Assembly (NCBI GenBank): GCA_030733815.1
Contig: JAUZQE010000001.1
Coordinates: 62,001 to 126,000 of the forward strand
Origin: Yanghanlia caeni
GTDB lineage: Bacteria > Pseudomonadota > Gammaproteobacteria > Burkholderiales > Burkholderiaceae_B
Length of the DNA stretch: 64,000 nucleotides
Reading direction: 5' to 3'
Numbering within the stretch: the first letter of the stretch is position 1; each line of letters begins with the position of its first letter. Below are positions 31,557-40,473 of the stretch, one piece after another. A model generated the notes under the pieces. That model saw only the letters and a list, made by a program, of their open reading frames with translations, did no database searches and had not been told where the DNA came from. A program made the translations under genes and the position numbers.

Positions 31557-33151
31557 TCCACCTCCTTGTGGTGCACCAGTACCGGGGGCTTCATTGCCTC
31601 GCGGTACTGCACGTCGACGGGGCGCAACCGGCTCGCGTCCGGCAGCACCGAGGCACACCGGCGTGCGACGTCGTCAGGGAAATTCAGATCGCCTGCTTCA
31701 GCGGGCACCGCATCATAGGGCTGCGACAGCCCCAGCGCAGGCAATAACCGGTGGGCCCGCATGAGCCAGCGCATCTCTTCGCGCCTCAGATCGATCTGAG
31801 CGTTGGCGAGTGCACGGCGCGCATCGAACAGCTCGTTTTCGGTATCGAGCACGTCGAGCAGTGAGCGTTCACCAATTTGAAACTGTTGCTGGTAGGCCGT
31901 GCGCACGCGTGTGGTGGCTTCCACGTGTTCCTGCAGATACGGCATTTGTTCGCGCAGCTTGGAGATGTTGTTCCACGCGATGGCCAGTTCCTGCTGAATG
32001 TTCCTGCAGGTATAGTCGCGCACGTCACGCGCCGCGTATTCCTGTGCAATGGTTTGCCGCACGCGCGCCTGGTCGGCGCCACCCCTGTACAGGTTGTACG
32101 ACAGCACCAGTTGTACGTTGGCGCTGTGGGCATCGCGATACGGGGTGCCGGGCTGACCCCGATCCTTGCCGCCCGAAGCCCGCAATTCCAGTACCGGGCT
32201 ATGGTTGCCTTTGGCCACCTGCACGCCGGCTTCACCGGCCTGAACCAGCGCCTGCTTGGCCAGCAGTTCAGGGTTGCTGCGCAGCTGGGCCACGAAATCG
32301 TCGACACGCGCGGGCAGCCATTCTGCAAACGAGGGCGCATCGACCAATACCGGCGGCGGCATGTCGCCCACCAGGCGAAGATAGCGCTGGCTGACGTCGT
32401 TCAGATTGCCGGATTCGGTCATGAGATTCGCCTGTGCAAGCGCAAGGCGACCGGCCGACTGCGACAGGTCGACGCCGCGTCCTACGCCCGATTCCTGACG
32501 TTCCTGAATCTGCGCATGCGTGTCGAGGTGGGCCTCGTAGTTTTCGCGTGCGAGGCGTTCGAACTCACGGTAGCGGATCACGTCGAGATGCGCGATGCCG
32601 GCTTCGAGCGCGACCGAATCAATCGTGTGAAGCAGCGTGAAGTAGGCGGAAAGTTTTCGAAAGCCCTGTTCCCGCACCGAATTGAGGGTTTTGGAACCGT
32701 CGTAGATCAGCTGGCGAAGCTCGACGCTGTACGCATGGCGCGACCAGTTCACGGCGGGCTCGGCCCCAGTGCCTGTTCGCCATTCGTGGCCGGTTTTGGC
32801 CTCGACGGACACGTTGGGCAGCAGGCCACCGCGCTGGATGTTCTTGCCTTCCAGTACAGAAAGAAAATCGTGGTATCGCGCCTACACCTCTGGGTGCGAC
32901 AACACGGACTTTTCCAGTGTTTCGGGCAAGCTGCGACCGTTCTGAGCCTGCGCTGGCGCATGCAGGCACAAGGGAATGGCTAGCGCCGCAATCAGGCTTC
33001 GTGTGACGGAAGCCGACCTGAAAAGTAACGAATTGGGTTTGGAATTAGCAGTAGTAAGTAACCGACTGGCCGAAATGTTGGGCTCGGTCATACGCACCAA
33101 AATACGCGGCAAGGTGGAGCTATGAGCTTCTGGCTCATATTCTTGAGGCAT
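31553..33151 (-). pseudogene. lapE: TolC-family outer-membrane channel (LapE), interrupted by an amber codon
   Basis: The outer-membrane exit duct of the Lap type I secretion system. Two segments lie in the same reading frame: an N-terminal part with a signal peptide (TRSLIAALAIPLCLHAPAQA) and SLPETLEKSVLSHPEV, then TAG at 32882-32884, then ARYHDFLSVLEGKNIQRGG and the remaining TolC body to 31553. In TolC homologues the interrupted position is usually glutamine (EVQAR), and CAG to TAG is one transition. The whole gene would encode about 532 residues from ATG 33151 (or 512 from 33091), normal for the family. Without readthrough no channel is made. A new GTG start at 32812 could only give a protein with no signal peptide. 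Confidence 0.8.
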
Positions 33152-33198
33152 AACCTTGCGTCGGCAGGCATTGGGGGAAAACCATGCATGCCCGTAGG

Positions 33199-33227
33199 AA
33201 TTTATCAACAATAACGTACCGTTTCAA
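33199..33227 (-). promoter_or_regulatory. Candidate sigma70 promoter of the lapE-lapB-lapC operon
   Basis: On the minus strand TTGAAA (-35, 33222-33227) and TAAATT (-10, 33199-33204) are 17 bases apart. Transcription would start about 40 bases upstream of the ATG at 33151 and run through lapE, the small protein, lapB and lapC. Confidence 0.65.
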
Positions 33228-33274
33228 CTGCTTACGCTGTTACAGTTGTTTCTACAGCCATTCCCGCAACACCT

Positions 33275-33326
33275 CCGGCTTGGGCAGGCATCGTGCTATA
33301 AGCTGGAAGATGCCTGCCCAAGCCGG
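33275..33326. repeat. 18-bp perfect inverted repeat upstream of the beta-oxidation operon
   Basis: CCGGCTTGGGCAGGCATC (33275-33292) and its exact complement GATGCCTGCCCAAGCCGG (33309-33326) flank a 16-base loop containing TATAAG. It lies 51 bases before the aldehyde dehydrogenase ATG and between two divergent operons. No thymine run follows, so it is more likely an operator, a cruciform-forming element or a very stable mRNA leader hairpin than a terminator. Confidence 0.85.
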
Positions 33327-33377
33327 CAGCCTGCGGAATTCGTCTGAACCCTTCCCCTGGTAACCCACAGAACCACC

Positions 33378-34805
33378 ATGTACGAAACCCCCTGCCTGTA
33401 TATTGACGGAGAGTTCCTGAGCGGCGAAGGCCGCAAGACTCAAGACATCATCAACCCCGCCACGCACGAGGTGCTGGGCCAGCTTCCCCACGCCACCCGG
33501 GCCGATCTCGACCGCGCCCTGAACGCGGCAGCACGCGCCTTTGAAACCTGGCGCGACAGTTCGCCCATGCAGCGCTCCGAGATACTGCGCAAGGTCGCAC
33601 AGCTGAGCCGCGAACGCGCCCAGGAAATCGGCCGCAACATGACCCTTGACCAGGGCAAACCGCTCGCCGAGTCGGTGGGTGAAATCACCACCTGTGCCGA
33701 CCACGCCGACTGGCACGCCGAAGAATGCCGCCGAATCTACGGCAGGGTGGTGCCCCCGCGCAGCCCCGAGGTGCACCAGTACGTGGTGCGCGAGCCCGTG
33801 GGAGTGTGTGCCGCCTTCACACCCTGGAACTTCCCCTTCAACCAGGCCATACGCAAGATCTGCGCGGCGATCGGTGCGGGCTGCACCATCATTCTGAAAG
33901 GCCCCGAAGACGCGCCCAGCGCCGTGGTGGCCATCGCACGCATGTTCCACGATGCCGGTCTGCCCCCCGGCGTGCTGAATATCGTATGGGGCGTCCCCGC
34001 CGAGGTGTCCGATTACCTGATCCGCTCGCCGATCGTGCGCAAGGTGTCATTCACGGGTTCGGTGCCCGTGGGCAAGCAGCTGGCCGCGCTGGCCGGCGCC
34101 CACATGAAGCGCATCACCATGGAACTGGGCGGGCATTCGCCGGTTCTGGTGTTCGACGATGCCGACGTGCCCCGCGCCGCGAAGATGCTGGCGCGCTTCA
34201 AAATACGCAATGCGGGGCAGGTATGCGTCTCGCCCACACGCTTCTACGTGCACCAGAAGATCTACGACGCCTTCCTGGAAACCTTTGTCGAAACCCTGCG
34301 CGGCATCAAGGTGGGCAACGGCCTTGAAGCCGACACGCAGATGGGGCCCCTGGCCCACGCGCGCCGCGTGCCGGTGATGACCCGCTTCGTGGAAGACTCG
34401 CTGGCCCGCGGCGGCAAGGTGGTACTGGGCGGCGAGCCCATGGGCGGCACCGGCAACTATTTCCCGCCCACGGTCATTACCGACATTCCCGAAGATGCCA
34501 TGATCATGACCGAAGAGCCCTTCGGCCCGGTCGCGCCCGTGGTTCCGTTCAACGATACCGAGGCGGTCATCCGCCAGGCCAACGCCCTGCCCTTCGGTCT
34601 TTCGTCGTACGTGTTCACCAACTCGCTGCAAACCGCGAACCGTGTTTCGCGCGCGCTCGAAGCCGGTATGGTGAACATCAACCACTTCGGCAGCGCACTG
34701 CCCGAAACACCTTTCGGGGGTGTGAAAGACAGCGGCATCGGCAGCGAAGGTGGCAGCGAAACCTTCGACGGCTACCTGGTCACGAAGTTCGTCACCTCGG
34801 TCTAG
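33378..34805 (+). CDS. NAD(P)-dependent aldehyde dehydrogenase (succinate-semialdehyde type)
   Basis: A 475-residue cytoplasmic aldehyde dehydrogenase. The glutamate motif [11 protein letters not shown] and the catalytic cysteine in [12 protein letters not shown] are present, with the NAD-binding FTPWNFP and FTGSVPVG loops. The overall sequence is closest to succinate-semialdehyde or related short-chain aldehyde oxidising enzymes (GabD-like), but the substrate cannot be settled here. It is the first gene of a five-gene fatty-acid operon, 15 bases before fadE. A fatty-aldehyde or aldehyde by-product role is possible. The start ATG at 33378 gives [18 protein letters not shown]. Confidence 0.85.
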   Translation: MYETPCLYIDGEFLSGEGRKTQDIINPATHEVLGQLPHATRADLDRALNAAARAFETWRDSSPMQRSEILRKVAQLSRERAQEIGRNMTLDQGKPLAESVGEITTCADHADWHAEECRRIYGRVVPPRSPEVHQYVVREPVGVCAAFTPWNFPFNQAIRKICAAIGAGCTIILKGPEDAPSAVVAIARMFHDAGLPPGVLNIVWGVPAEVSDYLIRSPIVRKVSFTGSVPVGKQLAALAGAHMKRITMELGGHSPVLVFDDADVPRAAKMLARFKIRNAGQVCVSPTRFYVHQKIYDAFLETFVETLRGIKVGNGLEADTQMGPLAHARRVPVMTRFVEDSLARGGKVVLGGEPMGGTGNYFPPTVITDIPEDAMIMTEEPFGPVAPVVPFNDTEAVIRQANALPFGLSSYVFTNSLQTANRVSRALEAGMVNINHFGSALPETPFGGVKDSGIGSEGGSETFDGYLVTKFVTSV

Positions 34806-34820
34806 TTCTTACTACGCACC

Positions 34821-37166
34821 ATGTACCTTCTCATCGCGCTCGTGCTGATCATCGTTGTGGGGTCCGGCCTGGTGGTGGCCTATGAACCCTGGCGGCAGAA
34901 GCACCTGACGCGCCGGATCTTCAAGGCTTACCGGCGCGTGGCGCCCGCACTTTCAGACACCGAAAGTGCGGCACTGGACGCCGGAACGGTGTGGTGGGAA
35001 GGGCCGCTGTTCAGCGGCAAGCCGCAGTGGGCGGAACTGCTCTCGCACGGGCGGCCGGTGCTCACCGCCCACGAGCAGGCCTTTCTCGACAACGAAGTGG
35101 CCGAGGTGTGCGCCATGGTCGACGACTGGCAGCTCACCACGCGCGATTTCGATTTGCCCCCACAGGTCTGGCAGTATTTGAAGGAAAAGGGCTTTCTCGG
35201 CCTGATCATCCCCCCCGAATACGGCGGCAAGGGGTTTTCGGCGCTGGCACATTCCGAAGTGGTGCGCAAGCTGTCCACCCGCAATTCGGCGCTGGCCGTC
35301 ACGGTGATGGTGCCAAACTCGCTGGGCCCCGCCGAACTGCTTCTGCAATACGGCACCCACGAACAGAAGCAGTTTTACCTGCCGCGCCTGGCCGACGGCC
35401 GCGAGATTCCCGCATTCGCACTGACCAGCCCCTGGGCGGGCTCCGATGCGGCAGCAATTCCCGATACGGGCATTGTCTGCAAGGGCATGTGGCAGGGCGA
35501 GGAAGTGCTGGGCATGCGGGTCACGTGGGACAAGCGCTACATCACCCTTGCCCCCACCTGCACCTTGCTGGGGCTGGCCTTCCGCCTGTACGACCCCGAC
35601 GGTTTGCTGGGCGACACGGTCGACCTGGGCATTACGTGCGCGCTGGTGCCGGCCGACCACGAGGGCGTCGAGATCGGCCGCCGCCACCTGCCGCTGGATG
35701 CCATGTTCCTGAACGGGCCCACCCGTGGCAACGACGTCTTCATGCCACTCGACTTCATCATTGGCGGGCCGCGCATGGCCGGCCAGGGCTGGCGCATGCT
35801 CATGGAAAGCCTGGCTGCAGGACGCTCGATTTCGCTTCCGGCTGCCTTCTGCGGCATGGCGGCGCTTACGGCGCGCACCGTGGGCGGCTACAGCGTGGTG
35901 CGCAGCCAGTTCAACTCGTCGATCGCCCGCTTCGAAGGCGTTCAGGAGGTGCTGGCTCGCATGGCGGGCAACCTGTACGCCATGGACGCAGCGCGCAGCC
36001 TCACGGCGCACGCGGTCGACCTGGGCGAGAAGCCGGCGGTGATCTCCGCCATGGTGAAGTACCACCTCACCGAACGCGGCCGGAGTGTGGTGAACGACGG
36101 CATGGATATCGTTGGCGGCAAGGGCATCTGCCTGGGGCCGTCGAACTTTCTTGGAAGGGTATATCAGCAACTGCCGGTGGGTATTACGGTGGAAGGCGCC
36201 AATATCCTGACCCGCAGTCTCATCATCTTTGGCCAGGGTGCCATCCGCTGCCATCCGTATCTCATCGCCGAGATGCAGGCGGTGCACGACCCCGACGAGG
36301 CACGTGGTATGCAGGCCTTCGACAAGGCCTTCTGGAGCCATGCCCGCCATACAACCTTCAATGCCCTGCGCGCCTTCTGGCATGGCATCAGCGGTGCCAT
36401 CACCGTTCGAACCACTTCGTACATGGCGCCCGCCATGCGGCCGCACTACCGCCGGCTCACCCGCTACAGCGCCGCCTTCGCCGTCATTGCCGATGCCACG
36501 CTGCTGACGCTGGGCGGCTCCATCAAGTTTCGCGAGCGCCTGTCGGCCCGCCTGGGCGATGCGCTCTCGCAGCTGTACATCGCCTCGGCCGTGCTCAAGC
36601 GGTATGAAGATGAAGGCCGGCAGCCGGCCGACGCGCCGCTTGCACACTGGGCGGTACTCGACTGCCTGCACCGGGCGGAAGCGGCGCTTGACGGCGTGCT
36701 GCACAACTTCCCCAACCGTGCGGTGGGCGTGTTGCTGCGCATGCTCACCCTGCCGCTGGGCCGGCGCAGCGCCCCGCCCTCCGACGCACTGGGTCAGCAG
36801 GCGGCAAAGCTGCTGCTGCGCCCCGGGCCCGATCGCGACCGGCTCACCCGCAACGGCTATCTTCCGCGCGACGAAGACGACCCGGTCGGTGCCATTGAAG
36901 CGGCGCTACATGCCACCCTGGCCGCCGAGCCCGTAGAACGCAAGATACGCAAGTTCCGCCGCTCGGGTCGCCTGCAGAACGACCCGCGCGCGAATGTTCG
37001 CGACATTGCCGAGGCGGTGTACGCAGCCGGAGGCATTACCGATGAGGAATACGCCCTGCTGCAGCGGCGCAATGCGTTGCGCGACCGGGTGATCGCCGTA
37101 GACGACTTTCCGCGCGATCTTTCCAACCCGGCCAGCCGAGCAGACGCCCGCCGCCACCCTGCGTAA
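34821..37166 (+). CDS. fadE: Acyl-CoA dehydrogenase, FadE type
   Basis: A 781-residue membrane-associated flavoprotein that makes the first double bond of beta-oxidation, passing electrons to the electron transfer flavoprotein. It has an N-terminal hydrophobic segment (LLIALVLIIVVGSGLVV), the acyl-CoA dehydrogenase core with FLGLIIPPEYGGKGFS and TSPWAGSDA (FAD and substrate contacts), and the conserved glutamate in ITVEGANILTRSL. The long C-terminal extension is typical of the FadE subfamily (E. coli FadE is about 814 residues), not the 400-residue mitochondrial type. It lies 15 bases after the aldehyde dehydrogenase and 11 before the thiolase. Confidence 0.93.
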   Translation: MYLLIALVLIIVVGSGLVVAYEPWRQKHLTRRIFKAYRRVAPALSDTESAALDAGTVWWEGPLFSGKPQWAELLSHGRPVLTAHEQAFLDNEVAEVCAMVDDWQLTTRDFDLPPQVWQYLKEKGFLGLIIPPEYGGKGFSALAHSEVVRKLSTRNSALAVTVMVPNSLGPAELLLQYGTHEQKQFYLPRLADGREIPAFALTSPWAGSDAAAIPDTGIVCKGMWQGEEVLGMRVTWDKRYITLAPTCTLLGLAFRLYDPDGLLGDTVDLGITCALVPADHEGVEIGRRHLPLDAMFLNGPTRGNDVFMPLDFIIGGPRMAGQGWRMLMESLAAGRSISLPAAFCGMAALTARTVGGYSVVRSQFNSSIARFEGVQEVLARMAGNLYAMDAARSLTAHAVDLGEKPAVISAMVKYHLTERGRSVVNDGMDIVGGKGICLGPSNFLGRVYQQLPVGITVEGANILTRSLIIFGQGAIRCHPYLIAEMQAVHDPDEARGMQAFDKAFWSHARHTTFNALRAFWHGISGAITVRTTSYMAPAMRPHYRRLTRYSAAFAVIADATLLTLGGSIKFRERLSARLGDALSQLYIASAVLKRYEDEGRQPADAPLAHWAVLDCLHRAEAALDGVLHNFPNRAVGVLLRMLTLPLGRRSAPPSDALGQQAAKLLLRPGPDRDRLTRNGYLPRDEDDPVGAIEAALHATLAAEPVERKIRKFRRSGRLQNDPRANVRDIAEAVYAAGGITDEEYALLQRRNALRDRVIAVDDFPRDLSNPASRADARRHPA

Positions 37167-37177
37167 GGAACGATGCC

Positions 37178-38488
37178 ATGGCCTTTGAACCCATTTACAT
37201 CGTCGACGGCGCCCGCACGCCCTTTCTGAAGGCCCGCAACCGCCCCGGCCCGTTTTCAGCGGCCGACCTGGCCGTACAGGCCGGGCGCGAACTTCTGCTG
37301 CGTCAGCCCTACACGCCCGATGCGCTCGATGAGGTGATCGTGGGATGCGCCGCCCCGGCACCCGACGAAACCAACATCGGCCGCATCATTGCCCTGCGCC
37401 TGGGCTGCGGCCCGAAGGTGGGTGGCTGGACGGTGATGCGAAACTGTGCCTCGGGTATGCAGGCCCTTGATTCCGCACTGCTGAATATTCAGGCCGGACG
37501 CGCCGACCTGATTCTTGCCGGCGGAGTGGATGCATTGTCGCGTGCGCCCGTGCTGGTGAGCGACGAGATGGTGAAGTGGCTCGCCGACTGGAACGCCGCC
37601 CGCAGCATCGGTGCCCGCCTCAAGACGTTGCGCCGGCTTCATCCGCGGCATCTGGCACCGGTACTCGCCTTGCTGCGGGGGCTCACCGACCCGGTCGCCG
37701 GCCTGTCGATGGGTCAGACCGCCGAAAACCTGGCCACACACTTCAACATCAGCCGCCGCGCCATGGACGAATACGCCGCACAAAGCCATGCGCGCACCAT
37801 GCGGGCCCGGCACGACAACGCGTTCCAGGAAATCGTTCCCGTGGTTGATGACCGGGGCACCCTGCACGAACACGACGACGGCGTACGCAGCGATTCCACA
37901 CCCGAAAAACTCTCGGGCCTCAAGCCGGTATTCGACAAACCCTGGGGCAACATCACCGCAGGCAACAGCTCTCAGGTCACCGATGGGGCCGCGATGCTGA
38001 TCCTTGCCAGCGAAGCGGCCGTGACTCGCTGGCAGCTTCGGCCGCTGGGGCGCATCCTCGACGTGCAGTGGGCGGCGCTCGACCCGGCCGTGATGGGGCT
38101 GGGACCCGTGCATGCCGCCACCCCCATACTCGATCGGCACGGCCTGGGGCTGAACGATCTTGATCTGTGGGAAATCAACGAAGCGTTTGCCGCCCAGGTG
38201 CTGGCCTGCCTGGCCGCATGGAACGACGACGCCTGGTGCCGCGAACACCTGGGGCGGCCGGCCCTGGGCCAGCTCGACCCCGAACGGCTCAACGTCGATG
38301 GTGGCGCCATCGCCATCGGGCATCCGGTCGGGGCGTCGGGCGCGCGCATCGTTCTGCACCTGCTGCATGCCTTGCGCGCGCGCGGCCTGCGCCGGGGCAT
38401 GGCCGCCATCTGCATAGGCGGTGGCCAGGGCGGCGCCATGCTGCTTGAAACCTGCGATTCCGATGTTCAAGGGAGTGTAGAGGCATGA
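37178..38488 (+). CDS. Acetyl-CoA acyltransferase (thiolase, FadI/FadA family)
   Basis: Cleaves 3-ketoacyl-CoA with CoA to release acetyl-CoA, the last beta-oxidation step. The 436 residues carry all thiolase motifs: the nucleophilic cysteine in RNCASGMQALDSA, NEAFAAQ, the histidine in GAIAIGHPVGASGAR and the second cysteine in CIGGGQGG. The length and the operon partner favour the FadI type over FadA. The stop overlaps the next gene by ATGA, consistent with a coupled multienzyme subunit pair. Confidence 0.92.
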   Translation: MAFEPIYIVDGARTPFLKARNRPGPFSAADLAVQAGRELLLRQPYTPDALDEVIVGCAAPAPDETNIGRIIALRLGCGPKVGGWTVMRNCASGMQALDSALLNIQAGRADLILAGGVDALSRAPVLVSDEMVKWLADWNAARSIGARLKTLRRLHPRHLAPVLALLRGLTDPVAGLSMGQTAENLATHFNISRRAMDEYAAQSHARTMRARHDNAFQEIVPVVDDRGTLHEHDDGVRSDSTPEKLSGLKPVFDKPWGNITAGNSSQVTDGAAMLILASEAAVTRWQLRPLGRILDVQWAALDPAVMGLGPVHAATPILDRHGLGLNDLDLWEINEAFAAQVLACLAAWNDDAWCREHLGRPALGQLDPERLNVDGGAIAIGHPVGASGARIVLHLLHALRARGLRRGMAAICIGGGQGGAMLLETCDSDVQGSVEA

Positions 38489-40431
38489 GCGCGACCCCCG
38501 ATTTACAGAACTTCGAGTGCCGTATCGATGCCGCCGGTATCGCGTGGCTGGGTTTCGATTGCGCCGATTCCTCGGTGAACCGGCTCTCGCGCGAGGTCAT
38601 GGAAGAATTCAATGCTGCGCTCGATCACTTCGACCGGCATCGCCCCGCCGGGCTGGTGATTCACTCGCTCAAGCCTGCCGGCTTCATCGCGGGCGCCGAC
38701 ATCCGCGAATTCGACGCGCTGCAGACACCGGAAGGCGTCACCGAACTGATCCGCCGCGGCTGGAATGCCTTCGAGCGCCTGGCGACGGTGCATTACCCGA
38801 CCCTGGCCCTGATACGCGGCCACTGCCTGGGCGGAGGCCTGGAACTGGCCCTGGCGTGCCGCTATCGCCTCGCGGTCGATCAACCCGATACGCGGCTCGC
38901 CCTGCCCGAAGTCATGCTGGGCATTTCCCCCGCGTGGGGTGGAATGCGCCGGCTGCCGGCGCTCATCGGCGCCCCCGCTGCGCTCGACATGATGCTGACC
39001 GGCCGCGCGGTGGACGCCCGCAAGGCGGCCCGCCTGGGCCTGGTCGACGCGCGGGTGCCGCCGCGGCTGCAGATGCGCGCCGCGGCACAGCATGTCGTGT
39101 CGGGCAAACCCCGCATGCAGGCCCGGGGCATGGGCCGGTGGCTGAACCATTCCGCCGCCCGCCAGCTGGTGATGAACCACACGTTGAAGAAGGTGAACGC
39201 GCGCGACCCCTACCAGCACTACATGGCGCCCCGCGCCATATTGCAGATTTGGGCGCGACACGACGGCAACGCCCTGACCGCGCCCGATCTGCTGAACGAC
39301 CTGGTGCGCTCCGAAACGGCCCGCAACCTGATTCGCGTGTTTCACCTGCAAGACCGCCTCAAGGCATTTGGCAAACGCAATGAGCTGGCCGGCGAAGTGC
39401 GGCACGTACATGTCATAGGCGCCGGCGTCATGGGCGGCGATATCGCGGCGTGGTGTGCGCTCAAGGATTTCAAGGTCACCCTGCAGGATCAATCGCGCGA
39501 CCGCATTGCCCAGGCTCAGGGCCGCGCCCATGCGCTGTTCAGCCGCCGGATCAAACCCGCCCGCCTCCAGCGGGCCGCCGCCGATCGCCTGATTCCCGAC
39601 CCGGACGGCCACGGCATTACACAGGCCGACCTGGTCATCGAGGCCATCACTGAAGATCTGGAAGCCAAACTGGCGCTGTACGCGCGCATTGAACCACGCA
39701 TGAAAACCGGCGCCATTCTCGCCAGCAACACGTCCAGCCTGTCGCTTGAAGCGCTGCAGGCCGGCCTGCAGCAGCCGCAACGACTGGTTGGCATTCACTT
39801 CTTCAACCCGGTGGCGAAAATGCCGCTGGTCGAGGTGGTGGAGACGCCCTGCACCGATCCCGCCGCACGCGCCACCGCGCTTGCCTTCGTAGGCCGGCTG
39901 GGCAAGTTGCCGCTTCCGGTGCTTGACGCACCTGGCTTCCTGGTGAATGCCGTGCTGGCCCCGTACATTCTGGAAGCCATGCGTTGCGTCGATGAAGGGC
40001 TGTCACCAGAAACGGTCGACGAGGCGATGAAGGTGTTCGGCATGCCGATGGGGCCGCTCGAACTGGCCGACACGGTGGGGCTGGATATCGTGCAGGCCGC
40101 CGGGCAGCAGCTGGCCGGCGATCGTGCCATGCCGGCCTGCCTCACCTCGTTACTGGCGCGCCGGCAGCTGGGGCGTAAATCGGGGCGCGGCTTCTATGTC
40201 TGGAAGGATGGCAAGCCCGAAAAGCAGGCGCCCGGTACCCCGCCCGCAAACCTCGCCCACCGGCTGATCGCGCCGCTGGTTGCGAAGGCCCGCGAGCAGG
40301 TTGAACGGGGTGTCGTGGCCGATGCCGACCTGGCCGACGCCGGGGTGATCTTCGGTACGGGCTTTGCACCGTTTTCAGGCGGGCCACTGCATTGGGAGCA
40401 GCATCGCGCACCTGCGGTCACCCCCGTATGA
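38485..40431 (+). CDS. Fused enoyl-CoA hydratase/3-hydroxyacyl-CoA dehydrogenase (FadJ/FadB-like)
   Basis: A 648-residue bifunctional beta-oxidation subunit. The N-terminal hydratase domain has an oxyanion-hole GADI and the catalytic glutamates in GGGLELAL and LPEVMLGI. The C-terminal dehydrogenase has the Rossmann motif GAGVMGGDIA, the catalytic histidine in GIHFFNPVAKMPLVEVV and the C-terminal 3HCDH domains. It pairs with the preceding thiolase, forming the trifunctional complex. It is somewhat shorter than E. coli FadJ (about 714). Confidence 0.92.
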   Translation: MSATPDLQNFECRIDAAGIAWLGFDCADSSVNRLSREVMEEFNAALDHFDRHRPAGLVIHSLKPAGFIAGADIREFDALQTPEGVTELIRRGWNAFERLATVHYPTLALIRGHCLGGGLELALACRYRLAVDQPDTRLALPEVMLGISPAWGGMRRLPALIGAPAALDMMLTGRAVDARKAARLGLVDARVPPRLQMRAAAQHVVSGKPRMQARGMGRWLNHSAARQLVMNHTLKKVNARDPYQHYMAPRAILQIWARHDGNALTAPDLLNDLVRSETARNLIRVFHLQDRLKAFGKRNELAGEVRHVHVIGAGVMGGDIAAWCALKDFKVTLQDQSRDRIAQAQGRAHALFSRRIKPARLQRAAADRLIPDPDGHGITQADLVIEAITEDLEAKLALYARIEPRMKTGAILASNTSSLSLEALQAGLQQPQRLVGIHFFNPVAKMPLVEVVETPCTDPAARATALAFVGRLGKLPLPVLDAPGFLVNAVLAPYILEAMRCVDEGLSPETVDEAMKVFGMPMGPLELADTVGLDIVQAAGQQLAGDRAMPACLTSLLARRQLGRKSGRGFYVWKDGKPEKQAPGTPPANLAHRLIAPLVAKAREQVERGVVADADLADAGVIFGTGFAPFSGGPLHWEQHRAPAVTPV

Positions 40432-40473
40432 AGTGATACCATGAGGTAACAACAACAGATGGGGGATGGCAAC

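Noticed and set aside
31553-32812. Independent 419-residue TolC gene starting at GTG 32812
   Set aside because: It has no signal peptide and begins in the middle of a TolC fold; the missing part lies upstream in the same frame beyond the amber codon.
32882-33211. Separate 109-residue hypothetical protein
   Set aside because: It is the first part of lapE: it ends with a TolC N-terminal helix and its frame continues past the stop.
33275-33326. Terminator for lapE or the beta-oxidation operon
   Set aside because: It lies upstream of both divergent operons and has no thymine run.
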